Position numbers and translations under genes: made by a program
Notes under the pieces: generated by a model
What the model was told of the DNA's origin: nothing
Databases searched by the model: none
The model's input: the letters and a program-made list of their open reading frames with translations, nothing else
In this document: positions 1 through 8,667 of the stretch, in pieces
How positions within the stretch are numbered: the first letter of the stretch is position 1
Layout of the letters: each line of letters opens with the position of its first letter
From: Cupriavidus basilensis
GTDB lineage: Bacteria > Pseudomonadota > Gammaproteobacteria > Burkholderiales > Burkholderiaceae
NCBI RefSeq assembly: GCF_000876015.1
Contig: NZ_BBQM01000007.1
Location: forward strand, 149,773-213,772
Length of the DNA stretch: 64,000 nt
Reading direction: 5' to 3'

Positions 1-3000
1 CCCTGCTGGTCGGCGCGCAAGGTGGCGGTGCCGTCCTGCGGCCACGGCAGGCTCACGCTGCCCACGGCCACGCCGTCGCGGCTGGCCGCGCGCGCCCACT
101 CGAACGCGCGCGTGGCGTCCGGCACGCCTTCCAGCGCCACGCGCGTGGCGCCGGCCACCGGCGTCTTCTCGAAGGCCTGCGCGAAACGCGCCACCGCCAG
201 CGCGCCCCACGCGTTGGCGGTGGTGGTGCCCCACGCGCCGCGCACCTGCCGGCCCAGCAGGCCGGCGGCGAGCTGCGCGGCCTCGTCCTTCCAGCCGGGC
301 AGGTCAAGCGACAGCGCCAGCAGCCGCGCGGCGTTGAGATCGACGCCGCTCATCAGCCACCACCAGTTGTCCTCGCGCTCGGTGGAGAACGCCAGGCGCG
401 TGCCCTGCACGGTCAGGCGCGCGCGCAGGATCTGCTGCGCCTGCGCGAGGCGCGCCTCGCGCTGCGGGATGTCGTGCACGCGGCTCAGCAGCGCGATCCA
501 GTCGAGCAAGGCGGAGGTGGGCCACTGCTGCGGCAGGATCTGGATCGCGCCGAGCATGCGCGCCTGCGCGTGGCCGCTGCGCGAGAGCGCCTCGAGCGCG
601 GCCAGCTTGCGCACTTCCAGGTCCTGCGTGGGCGCCCAGCGCTCGCGCTTGATGCGGCCCTCGACGAAGGCCGCGAGGCCGCTCTCCATGCGCGCGCGGG
701 TCTCGTCGGGCAGGCGCAGCGGCAGGCCCGCGCGCACCGCCTCGTCCGACAGCGCGAGCAGGTAGGCGGTGAGCACCTCGCTGCCGGCGGCGTCGTTCTG
801 CAGCGGGAAATACGCCGCCAGCCCGTCATCGTCGAGATAGCCCGGCAGCTGCGCCGTGAGCGCGCTCCACTGCGCGGCGTCGCCGAGGCCCACCGCGCGC
901 GAGGCGCGCTGCTCCAGGCACGAGAACGGATAGTCGCGGAACCACGCGCGCACGCCGGGCATACCGCCCGCGAGCGACGCCTGCAGGTCGACCTGCAGGC
1001 CGCCGCGCGGCCGGCCCGCGGCGTCGGCCAGCGCGCCCTGCGGCGCGCGCACCGGCACCGCCAGCGCGGGCGCGAGCTGCGCCAGCGTGGCCTGCTGCAC
1101 CGCGAGCGGCACCGCCGGCACCAGTTGCTGCGCGAGCCTGACGCGGTCGGCCGCGCCGCCCTTGCCCTGCTCGCCGGCCTCCACTTCCCACTGCACGGTG
1201 CCTTCCTGCGCGAACGCGCCCGCGGGCAGCAGCGGCGCGCTCACGTCCCAGCCGATCTCGCGCGACGCGCCGGCCGGGATCTCCACCGTCTGCGCCGGCA
1301 ATGCCGGCGCCGTCTGTTGCGCGGATTGCGAAGGCCCGCCCATGCGCGCCACCGCCTGCACCGTCATCGCCCGCTGCGTGGCATTGCGCAGCGTGAACAT
1401 GGCGCGGTAGCGGTCTTCCTCGCGCACCAGCGGCGGCAGGCCGGAGATCAGCTGCAGGTCCTGCGTGGCGGCCACGGTGGCGCTGCCGCTGCCGAAGCGG
1501 CTCACGCCGAGGTCGGCCACGGCGACGATGCGAAAGCGCGTGAGCGAATCGTTGAGCGGCACCGTCAGCGTGGCGCGCCCGGCGCCGTCGAGCGGCACGC
1601 GCGGGTTCCACAGCAGCAGCGTGTCGAACAGCTCGCGCGTGGGGCTCTTGCCGCCGCCCCCGCCAGCCGGCACCGCCTTGCGGCCATAGTGCCGGCGGCC
1701 GACGATCTCCATCTGCGCGGTGGCGGTCTCCACGCCGTAGGCGCGCCGCCGCAGCATGGCATCGAGCAGGTCCCAGCTGGTGTTGGGCATCAGCTCGAGC
1801 AGAGCCTCGTCCACCGCGGCCAGCGCGACTTCGCCGCTGGCCGCGGGCTTGCCGTCGGGCAGCGTCACCTGCACCACCACCTGGGCCTTGCCGCGCACCG
1901 GATAGCTGGCCTTGTCGGGCGTCACCTTCACGTCCAGGCGATAGCCTTCGTCGCCGACGCGGATCTCCGCCAGGCCGAGGCGGAAGGCCGGTTTGGACAG
2001 GTCGACCAGCGCGCTCGGCGCGGCGTATTCGCGGCCTTCGCTGCGGAAGGCCTGCCACCATGCGAGCGGCTGGCGCCAGCCCCAGGTGAAGAACGAATAC
2101 CACGGCACCTCGCGCAGCCGCCCGCGCAGCGCCAGCACCGAGACGTACACGTTCGGCCCCCACTCCGGCCTGACCTTGACGCGCACGGTCGGGTCGCGCC
2201 CGTCGAGCTCGACCACGCTGGCTTCCAGCACGCCTTCGCGCTCCACCGACACCAGCGCGGTGGCATGGCGGAACGGCATGCGCACCTGGAACACGGCGGT
2301 CTCGCCCGGCGCGTAGGCCTTCTTCTCGGGCAGCAGGTCGATGCGGTCGTTGTTCTCGCCGCCGAACCACAGCTCGCCCTGGCGCGTGACCCACACGCTG
2401 GTGGCGGCCTGCGACATGCGCCCGGCGTTGTCGCGCGCCTGCGCCACCAGCTCGACCTCGCCGGCCTCGGGCAGCGCCACCTCGCATTGCATGCGGCCCC
2501 GCGCGTCGGTGCGGCCTTCGCAGACGCTGCCGAGGTCGCGCGTCTGGCTGCTGTTGTCGTAGCGGTAGAAGCCGCCCACCACGCGCTTGCGCACCGAGGT
2601 GGTGGTGCGCAGCAGCGCGCGCACGGCGACCGGCGCGTCGGCCTGCGGGCGGCCCTGGGTGTCGAGCACGAGGCCGTTGACCTTGAGCTTCTGCCTGACC
2701 GACACCCAGTTCTCGGCGCGGATGCCCGCCACCACCGCCGCCGGCCACAGCGGCACGGTCTGGCGCAGCGTCTGGATCTCGCCGTTGGGGTCGGCGAAGC
2801 CGGTTTCCACCACGAGGTCCCTGGGCGCGTCCACGCGCGGCAGGTTCTTGAGCGTGAGCGCGCCGCCGCCGTTCTTGTCGAGCCTGAGCGGCAGCTTGTC
2901 GGCGACCAGCTTCTGGCCGTCGTCGCGCGCGGCGCCGTCCTCGCTCTCGTCCTCGTCGCCGGAGGACGGCTCGCCGCCCTTGCGCTGCGGGCGCGGCGGC

Positions 3001-5534
3001 GCGAAGGCGTAGTCGCCGTAGTCGGCGAAGCTCACGGACTTGCCGCGCAGCAGCGCCGACACCTGCACCGGCAGGCCCGCCGCGCCACCGCCCGACACGT
3101 AGTGCACTTCCAGGTCGAGCGGCACCTCGGCCGGCGCCACCAGCGCGCCGCCGCCGCCGGCCTTGAGCGTGCCGGCCAGCACCGGCAGGCGGAACGCCTC
3201 GACGCGGAAGCTGCCGCTGTCGAACGTGCGCTCGCGCGCATCGCTGAACGACACCGTGTAGACGCCCAGCTTGGCCGCCGCCGGCACCGCGAAGGCGCTC
3301 TCGGCGCTGCGCCCGCCGGTGGCGGTGGTCCGCCACCGCACCGGCTGCTCGTAGGTCTGCCCGCTGCCCTCGTGGCGGATCACCATCTTGCCGGGCATGG
3401 CCTCGTCGCCCGACGGCAGCGCGAAACCGTTCGCGGTCTCGGTGCGGATCAGGTGCTTCATCGACACGGTCTCGCCGGCGCGCAGCAGCGTGCGGTCGAA
3501 CACGGTGGCGATGCGCACGTCGGGCGTGGCGCTGGTGTCGGTGGGCACGTTGAAGCGCCAGCTTTCGATGCCCTGGTTCCAGCCGGACATGACGAAGGCC
3601 ATGTCGGCCTGGCCGCGCGCCTGCGGGTGGTCGGCGCCGATGCGCGCGGAGACGAAATAGCCGGACAGGCCGGTGTCGCCGCAGTCGCGCTCGCGCGCGT
3701 CCTCGACCGCGCCGAAGCTGGCCAGCCCGGCGGCGTCGGTGCGCGCCGAGGCCAGCAGGCGGCCGCCGCAGTCGCGCAGCGCCACCGCGGCGTTGGCCAC
3801 CGGCTTGCCGTCGTCGAGCGTCGTGACCCAGGCCAGCGCGGTCATCTTGCCGGGGCCGCGCGCGAGCTTGAAATGCACGCCGAGGTTGGTCACCAGCGCG
3901 GCGGTGCGCACGTACATCGGCGCCTGCCGGCCGAGCAGCGCCTCGCCCAGCATCGGCGAGGCGATCTCCACCACGTGGAAGCCGGCCTCGGGCAGCGGAA
4001 TGCCGACCACCTCGAACGGGCGCGGCGCCTTGCCGCCGGGGTCGGACAACTGCGGGATGGCGAGCTTGCGCGCGCCGGGCACGCCCTCGAGCAGCGACAC
4101 CGAGCGCGTTTCGATGGCGGGCGCGTTGCGCGGGTTGACGACGTCGCCGGGCGCGCGGCCGGCCAGGATGGCGTCGAGCTCGCCGCGGGTCCAGGCGCTT
4201 TCGTGCAGGCGGCGCACCAGCGCGTACCAGCGCAGCACCGCGCCGTCGTCGTCCACCTTGAGCCGGCGCACGGTGCCGGCCTGGGCGCGCACGCCGAGCG
4301 CGGGCAGGTCGGCCTCGACGTTGCGCAGCGTGACCGGCAGCAGCGCCGGATAGTCGGCCGGCGCGCGGCCCTTGGGCAGTTCGCCGAAGCGCTCCAGCAC
4401 GCCGAACGGCGCGGCCGGAAACTTCGCCAGCGGCGGCATGGCGGCGGTGGCGAACTTGAGCGGGAACAGGTCCGCGTTGGCCAGCGCGCGGCCGCTGTCG
4501 TCCTTCAGGCCCGCGGGCACCGACAGCGTGAATTCGGTCTTCTCGGCAAACGGCGGCGCGAAGGTGACGCTGCCGACCGGCGCGTCGCGCGCGGCGCCGG
4601 GCTCGAACTGCGGCGCGCGCGGGCCCTTGGGGGTGTTCAGCACGATGTGCTCGGCGTCCTTGCGCGAGATCGGCGCCGAGAACGACAGCGACACCGGCCG
4701 CAGCGGCGTGCACGGCGACTGCGCGCGCTCGCGCTCGCACGAGAAGCTGGCGGTGAAGGGCTCGCGCACGGTGTAGTCGAAGCGGCGCTCGTCGCGCGTG
4801 GCCACGCCGGACGGCGTGGCGATGCCGCCGCCCAGCACCAGCTGCATGCGCGCGCCGGCGGGCAGGCGCTGCTGGCACGTCAGCAGGTGCACGGTGTCGG
4901 CCTGCTCCGCCTTGAGCTTCCAGCGCAGCGCGGCCAGCACGGCCTCGCGCTCCTGGCCGCCGAGCAGCCGCACCGGGATGCGCTCGCCCAGGCCCTGCGC
5001 CTGGCACCACGCGGCCGCGCGCACCGAATCGGGCGTGGCCGCGCCGTTGAAGCGCAGCGCGAAGACCTGCTCTTCCTCGATCTCGCCGCCGGCCGGGCGC
5101 GCCGACACCACCGCCGGTCCGCCGGTCTCGAAACGGTATTCCGGCTTGCCGGCGTAGGCCTTGCCGGCCTCGCTCCGGAGGCCGGCCGCGATGCGCACCG
5201 CGCATCTGACGCCGGGCGGCAGGTCGCGCGTGAAATCGAACACCCAGTTGCGCGCATCGACCCAGCGCGCGTGGCCCTCGACGGCCGCGCCGCTGCACGA
5301 CACGGCGGCGGGCGCGGCGGCCTGCGCGTCGCCGAGCGGCACCATCGCTTCATCGAAGCGGATCGCCACCTGCCGCACGCGCGCGGCCTCGCCCTCGGGC
5401 GAGAAGCGGACCACCTGCGCGGCCTGCGCCACGCCCGGCAGCAGCGCCGCCAGGGCACCCGCCAATGCCAGCGCGGCAGCCTGCCAGCGCCCGCGCTGCG
5501 CGCGCCTGCCAATCCGAGCGACGATCTGCGTCAT
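1..5534 (-). CDS. alpha-2-macroglobulin family protein (3' end outside window)
   Basis: This frame stays open from an ATG at 5534 to the left edge, giving 1844 visible codons. The N-terminus is a Sec-type signal peptide (Arg-rich start, Ala/Leu core, cleavage near GVAQA-AQ) with no lipobox cysteine, so a soluble periplasmic protein is more likely than a lipoprotein. The tetrapeptide C-L-E-Q lies at 920-909 (Cys about residue 1539). In this family it forms the internal thioester that traps attacking proteases, so this copy looks thioester-competent. The family is made of repeated MG beta-sandwich domains followed by a bait region, a CUB-like segment and the thioester domain. Bacterial members often sit beside pbpC; that neighbour would be off the left edge. 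The opposite strand carries very long open frames, but they encode Arg/His/Ala-rich low-complexity text and are GC-driven shadows. Confidence 0.9.
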   Translation of the reverse strand, partial: MTQIVARIGRRAQRGRWQAAALALAGALAALLPGVAQAAQVVRFSPEGEAARVRQVAIRFDEAMVPLGDAQAAAPAAVSCSGAAVEGHARWVDARNWVFDFTRDLPPGVRCAVRIAAGLRSEAGKAYAGKPEYRFETGGPAVVSARPAGGEIEEEQVFALRFNGAATPDSVRAAAWCQAQGLGERIPVRLLGGQEREAVLAALRWKLKAEQADTVHLLTCQQRLPAGARMQLVLGGGIATPSGVATRDERRFDYTVREPFTASFSCERERAQSPCTPLRPVSLSFSAPISRKDAEHIVLNTPKGPRAPQFEPGAARDAPVGSVTFAPPFAEKTEFTLSVPAGLKDDSGRALANADLFPLKFATAAMPPLAKFPAAPFGVLERFGELPKGRAPADYPALLPVTLRNVEADLPALGVRAQAGTVRRLKVDDDGAVLRWYALVRRLHESAWTRGELDAILAGRAPGDVVNPRNAPAIETRSVSLLEGVPGARKLAIPQLSDPGGKAPRPFEVVGIPLPEAGFHVVEIASPMLGEALLGRQAPMYVRTAALVTNLGVHFKLARGPGKMTALAWVTTLDDGKPVANAAVALRDCGGRLLASARTDAAGLASFGAVEDARERDCGDTGLSGYFVSARIGADHPQARGQADMAFVMSGWNQGIESWRFNVPTDTSATPDVRIATVFDRTLLRAGETVSMKHLIRTETANGFALPSGDEAMPGKMVIRHEGSGQTYEQPVRWRTTATGGRSAESAFAVPAAAKLGVYTVSFSDARERTFDSGSFRVEAFRLPVLAGTLKAGGGGALVAPAEVPLDLEVHYVSGGGAAGLPVQVSALLRGKSVSFADYGDYAFAPPRPQRKGGEPSSGDEDESEDGAARDDGQKLVADKLPLRLDKNGGGALTLKNLPRVDAPRDLVVETGFADPNGEIQTLRQTVPLWPAAVVAGIRAENWVSVRQKLKVNGLVLDTQGRPQADAPVAVRALLRTTTSVRKRVVGGFYRYDNSSQTRDLGSVCEGRTDARGRMQCEVALPEAGEVELVAQARDNAGRMSQAATSVWVTRQGELWFGGENNDRIDLLPEKKAYAPGETAVFQVRMPFRHATALVSVEREGVLEASVVELDGRDPTVRVKVRPEWGPNVYVSVLALRGRLREVPWYSFFTWGWRQPLAWWQAFRSEGREYAAPSALVDLSKPAFRLGLAEIRVGDEGYRLDVKVTPDKASYPVRGKAQVVVQVTLPDGKPAASGEVALAAVDEALLELMPNTSWDLLDAMLRRRAYGVETATAQMEIVGRRHYGRKAVPAGGGGGKSPTRELFDTLLLWNPRVPLDGAGRATLTVPLNDSLTRFRIVAVADLGVSRFGSGSATVAATQDLQLISGLPPLVREEDRYRAMFTLRNATQRAMTVQAVARMGGPSQSAQQTAPALPAQTVEIPAGASREIGWDVSAPLLPAGAFAQEGTVQWEVEAGEQGKGGAADRVRLAQQLVPAVPLAVQQATLAQLAPALAVPVRAPQGALADAAGRPRGGLQVDLQASLAGGMPGVRAWFRDYPFSCLEQRASRAVGLGDAAQWSALTAQLPGYLDDDGLAAYFPLQNDAAGSEVLTAYLLALSDEAVRAGLPLRLPDETRARMESGLAAFVEGRIKRERWAPTQDLEVRKLAALEALSRSGHAQARMLGAIQILPQQWPTSALLDWIALLSRVHDIPQREARLAQAQQILRARLTVQGTRLAFSTEREDNWWWLMSGVDLNAARLLALSLDLPGWKDEAAQLAAGLLGRQVRGAWGTTTANAWGALAVARFAQAFEKTPVAGATRVALEGVPDATRAFEWARAASRDGVAVGSVSLPWPQDGTATLRADQQ

Positions 5535-5665
5535 CCTGTCCCCTTCCGTTTGCGGCACCGGGCGAGGGTGACATGCGCCGATGGCAAGTGCAAGTAGGCG
5601 CACGTCGGCGCGGCACCGACGCGGCATTGGCGCGACATTGAGGCGACAGCGGCAGCCCGCGCGCG

Positions 5666-6139
5666 CTAGCGCAGGTGCGACAGCGGCAGCGGCCCGTCGC
5701 GCTTGAGCGCGGTCAGCACGATGTTGGAGCGCACGCTCTCCACGCCGGGCACGCGCATCAGCTTCTTCATGGTGAACTCGGCCAGCGTGGGCAGGTCCGG
5801 CACCATGATGCGCAGCAGGTAGTCGGCCTCGCCGGCCACCGAGTAGCACTCCTGCACTTCCTCGAGCAGCAGGATGTCCTCGCGGAAGCGCTCGACGATG
5901 GTGTCGCCGTGGTGGGCCAGCTTGACGCTGGTGAAGACCAGCACGCCGAGGCCGAGCAGCGGCGGCGACAGCACCACGCGGTAGCCGGTGATGACGCCGT
6001 CGGCCTCCAGCCGCGCCAGCCGCCGGCCGATCTGGCTGGGCGACAGGTGGATGCGCTCGGCCAGTTGCTGGTGGGTGGAGCGGCCGTCGGTCTGCAGCGC
6101 CGCCAGCAGCGCGAGATCGAATGGATCGAGATTGAGCAT
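5666..6139 (-). CDS. Lrp/AsnC family transcriptional regulator
   Basis: A 157-residue protein starting MLNLDPFD. An open extension upstream to 6256 exists but lacks family similarity, so 6139 is chosen. Residues about 5-60 are the AsnC-type helix-turn-helix (LAALQTDGRSTHQQLAERIHLS, recognition helix near SQIGRRLARLEADG). The remainder is the RAM/ACT-like effector domain that forms octamers and binds amino acids. It is transcribed divergently from phhA with 203 bp between the start codons. In related bacteria an Lrp-type regulator beside phhA controls phenylalanine and tyrosine catabolism, so it is probably the local activator of phhA. That role is inferred from context. The exact effector cannot be read from sequence. 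Confidence 0.9.
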   Translation of the reverse strand: MLNLDPFDLALLAALQTDGRSTHQQLAERIHLSPSQIGRRLARLEADGVITGYRVVLSPPLLGLGVLVFTSVKLAHHGDTIVERFREDILLLEEVQECYSVAGEADYLLRIMVPDLPTLAEFTMKKLMRVPGVESVRSNIVLTALKRDGPLPLSHLR

Positions 6140-6342
6140 GGTGGGTTCGCCTTGGGAATCGTGTCGCGGGCAGCGTATCGGGGGGCATGGGGGGCGGTCC
6201 GGCCACGCGCGCATGTTTTCCGCAGACAATAACAAATTCCTGCGGTTTATGTGCATTACAAAACCAAAACAGGCCGTTTTCGCGGGCCGCTTGCAGCGTC
6301 TGCTCGCTAAACTGTGCGGTAAATCTGCAGGAGATACCGCAC
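6140..6342. promoter_or_regulatory. divergent lrp-phhA control region
   Basis: This is the only AT-rich stretch in the neighbourhood, especially 6222-6262 with runs such as AATAACAAATTCC and ATTACAAAACCAAAA. It must contain the promoters of both divergent genes and is the natural site for Lrp-family binding. A purine-rich ribosome site (GCAGGAGA, 6327-6334) precedes the phhA ATG at 6343. No single operator could be fixed by eye. Confidence 0.5.
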
Positions 6343-7287
6343 ATGGAAGCCACCGCGATCCGCCAGCCCGAAGATGCCGCCGCGCCGCCCGCCTTTGCCG
6401 GCACGCTGACCGACAAGCTCAGGGAACAGTTCGACGCCGGCCTGCTGTCGGGCCAGGCGCTGCGCGACGACTTCACCATCGAGCAGCCGCTGGAGCGCTA
6501 TACCGAGACCGACCACGCGGTGTGGCGCCAGCTCTACGAGCGCCAGTCCTCGATGCTGCGCGGGCGCGTCTGCGACGAATTCCTCGAAGGCCTGTCCGCG
6601 CTCGGCATGGCGCACGACCGCGTGCCCAGCTTCGCCCGCCTCAACGAAACGCTGATGCGCGCCACCGGCTGGCAGGTGGTGGCCGTGCCCGGGCTGGTGC
6701 CCGACGAAGTCTTCTTCGAGCACCTGGCCAACCGGCGCTTCCCCGCGAGCTGGTGGATGCGCAAGCCCGAGCAGCTCGACTACCTGCAGGAGCCCGACTG
6801 CTTCCACGACGTGTTCGGCCACGTGCCGCTGCTGATCAACCCGGTCTTCGCCAACTACATGGAAGCCTACGGCAAGGGCGGGCTCAAGGCCGCCTCGCTG
6901 GGCGCGCTGGACATGCTCGCGCGGCTGTACTGGTACACGGTGGAGTTCGGCCTGATCCGCACGCCGGCCGGGCTGCGCATCTACGGCGCGGGCATCCTGT
7001 CGAGCCAGGGCGAGTCGGTCTACAGCCTGGACTCGGCCAGCCCCAACCGCATTGGCTTCGACGTGCGCCGCATCATGCGCACGCGCTACCGCATCGACAC
7101 CTTCCAGAAGACCTACTTCGTGATCGACGACTTCGCGCAGCTGTTCGACGGCACGCGCCCGGATTTCGCGCCGCTCTACGCGGCGCTGCGCGGGCTGCCC
7201 ACGCTCGGCGCCGGCGACGTGGCGCCCGGCGACCTCGTGCTCAACCGCGGCAGCCGCGAAGGCTGGGCCGACAGCGACGACATCTGA
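6343..7287 (+). CDS. phhA: phenylalanine 4-monooxygenase
   Basis: A 314-residue monomeric-type phenylalanine hydroxylase. It converts L-phenylalanine to tyrosine using tetrahydropterin, O2 and non-haem iron in the cytoplasm. The iron-binding 2-His-1-carboxylate set is visible: H155 and H160 in PDCFHDVFGH, and E201 in WYTVEFG. The catalytic core pattern (pterin-side FxxxLxxRxFP, LDYLQEPDCFHD) is intact and the length matches bacterial enzymes. The start at 6343 is chosen because it has a good ribosome site at 6327-6334; the frame is open further upstream into the regulatory region. phhB follows 147 bp downstream and lrp is divergent, so the three form a phenylalanine-degradation locus. Confidence 0.97.
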   Translation: MEATAIRQPEDAAAPPAFAGTLTDKLREQFDAGLLSGQALRDDFTIEQPLERYTETDHAVWRQLYERQSSMLRGRVCDEFLEGLSALGMAHDRVPSFARLNETLMRATGWQVVAVPGLVPDEVFFEHLANRRFPASWWMRKPEQLDYLQEPDCFHDVFGHVPLLINPVFANYMEAYGKGGLKAASLGALDMLARLYWYTVEFGLIRTPAGLRIYGAGILSSQGESVYSLDSASPNRIGFDVRRIMRTRYRIDTFQKTYFVIDDFAQLFDGTRPDFAPLYAALRGLPTLGAGDVAPGDLVLNRGSREGWADSDDI

Positions 7288-7307
7288 GCGCGCCGCCACT
7301 CACGCCC

Positions 7308-7327
7308 GCGCCCGCCCCGGGCGCTTT
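7308..7327 (+). terminator. short GC hairpin after phhA
   Basis: A 7-bp stem GCGCCCG/CGGGCGC with a CCC loop, followed by TTT. It lies 20 bp after the phhA stop. The T-run is short, so partial read-through into phhB is likely. Confidence 0.4.
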
Positions 7328-7434
7328 GTGAAACAATGCCCGCATGCCCCGCAGCAGCGCTCGCCACCGGGCGCCGTGGCGGCAGCGGCCGGCATTGCGC
7401 CCGTCCCGTTCCCATCCACACCATCGAGCCCATC

Positions 7435-7752
7435 ATGTCCCCTGCGCCCCTCGTGCCACTTTCGCCGGAAGAACGCGCGCCGCTGCTGGCCGGCCTGCCC
7501 GGCTGGCAACCCGTCGAGGACCGCGACGCGATCCGCAAGCGCTTCACCTTCGCCGACTTCAACGCCGCGTTCGCCTTCATGACGCGCGTGGCGCTGGCCG
7601 CCGAGAAAGCCGACCACCATCCCGAGTGGTTCAACGTCTACAACCGCGTCGACATCACCCTGTCCACGCACGACGCCAACGGCCTGACCCGGCGCGACAT
7701 CGACCTGGCCGGGTTCATCGAGCGCGCGGCCGCAACGCTGGCCAGGCCGTAA
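7435..7752 (+). CDS. phhB: pterin-4a-carbinolamine dehydratase
   Basis: A 105-residue protein that recycles the 4a-hydroxy-tetrahydropterin made by PhhA during phenylalanine hydroxylation. The family signature is complete: [13 protein letters not shown] at residues 58-70, with H61, H62, P63, E64 and W65 matching the active-site consensus. The ATG at 7435 ([10 protein letters not shown]) is preferred over the in-frame upstream ATG at 7336, because the intervening 33 residues are Arg/Ala-rich text unlike the family. The position after phhA is the usual partner arrangement. Confidence 0.95.
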   Translation: MSPAPLVPLSPEERAPLLAGLPGWQPVEDRDAIRKRFTFADFNAAFAFMTRVALAAEKADHHPEWFNVYNRVDITLSTHDANGLTRRDIDLAGFIERAAATLARP

Positions 7753-7911
7753 GGCCCGGCGCCCGCTGTAGGGAAACCGAAAGGTCCGCAAAGGCGCCGG
7801 CCTGTACAATTGGCGCCTGAGCGCCCGCCGCCGCCATTGCGGCGGCCGCGTTCCGCGTTCCTGCCCTGATCCGCCCTTGACCCGTTTCTTTCCCGGATTC
7901 CCCCTGCTGCC

Positions 7912-8616
7912 ATGCGTATCCTTCTGATCGAGGACGATCGCCAGATCGCCAGTGGCGTCGAAGCCGGCCTGTCGCAGGCCGGCCACCAGGTGCGCGTGGT
8001 GCACGATGGCGTCTACGCCACCGAGCACCTGCTGCGCGAACAGCACGACCTGGTGATACTCGACCTGGGCCTGCCCGGCATCGATGGCATGACGCTGCTG
8101 GCGCGCTACCGCGCCCGCAACCGCACCACGCCGGTCATCATCCTCACCGCGCGCGACGAGCTCGAAGACAAGCTCTCCGGCCTGAACGCCGGCGCCGACG
8201 ACTACCTGGTCAAGCCCTTCGCGCTGCCCGAGCTGGAAGCGCGCGTGCGCGTGCTGCTGCGCCGCAGCCAGCACGGCGAGGCCGCGCCCGAGCGCGACGT
8301 GCGCCTGGGCCGGCTGCGGCTGTCGGGCAACGACCGCCGCATGTTCATCGACGGCAAGCCGCTGGAGCTGTCGCCGCGCGAGTTCGCCGTGCTGGAGCTG
8401 CTGCTGCAGCGCCAGGGCCGCGTGGTCAGCAAGGCGCAGCTGCAGGACCACCTCGCCACCTTCGCGCATCCGGCCGGCGAAGGCGGCGACACCGTGGGCG
8501 ACACCGCCATCGAGGTCTACGTGCACCGCGTGCGCAAGAAGCTCGAGGAAAGCGACGTGGAGATCGTCACCGTGCGCGGCTTCGGCTACCTGCTGCAGAT
8601 CCGCGCCGGCGCCTGA
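7912..8616 (+). CDS. OmpR/PhoB-family response regulator (TctD/QseB-like)
   Basis: A 234-residue two-domain regulator. The receiver domain (1-115) shows the acidic pair D8/D9, phosphoacceptor D51 (LVILDLGLPGIDG) and lysine K101 (DDYLVKPF). The C-terminal winged helix (about 130-230) carries the OmpR signatures ELSPREFAVLELLL and TIEVYVHRVRKKL-like text. It is followed after 51 bp by its histidine kinase. The kinase has a TctE-type sensor domain, so the pair may respond to tricarboxylates or other organic acids. The tctCBA genes in this window are about 50 kb away, so the link is only an inference. Confidence 0.92.
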   Translation: MRILLIEDDRQIASGVEAGLSQAGHQVRVVHDGVYATEHLLREQHDLVILDLGLPGIDGMTLLARYRARNRTTPVIILTARDELEDKLSGLNAGADDYLVKPFALPELEARVRVLLRRSQHGEAAPERDVRLGRLRLSGNDRRMFIDGKPLELSPREFAVLELLLQRQGRVVSKAQLQDHLATFAHPAGEGGDTVGDTAIEVYVHRVRKKLEESDVEIVTVRGFGYLLQIRAGA

Positions 8617-8667
8617 CGCCGCGCGCCCGGCCAGCCAGCCGCCCGCCCCAGTCCAGCCCAGCCCGCC

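Noticed and set aside
826..5298. Long minus-strand frame (1490 codons) overlapping the macroglobulin gene in another frame
   Set aside because: Low-complexity Arg/Ala text; the true frame has a signal peptide and the CLEQ thioester.
474..5597. Very long plus-strand open frame (1707 codons) opposite the macroglobulin gene
   Set aside because: The translation is His/Arg/Ala/Gly-rich with no family features; it is a GC-driven shadow of the minus-strand gene.
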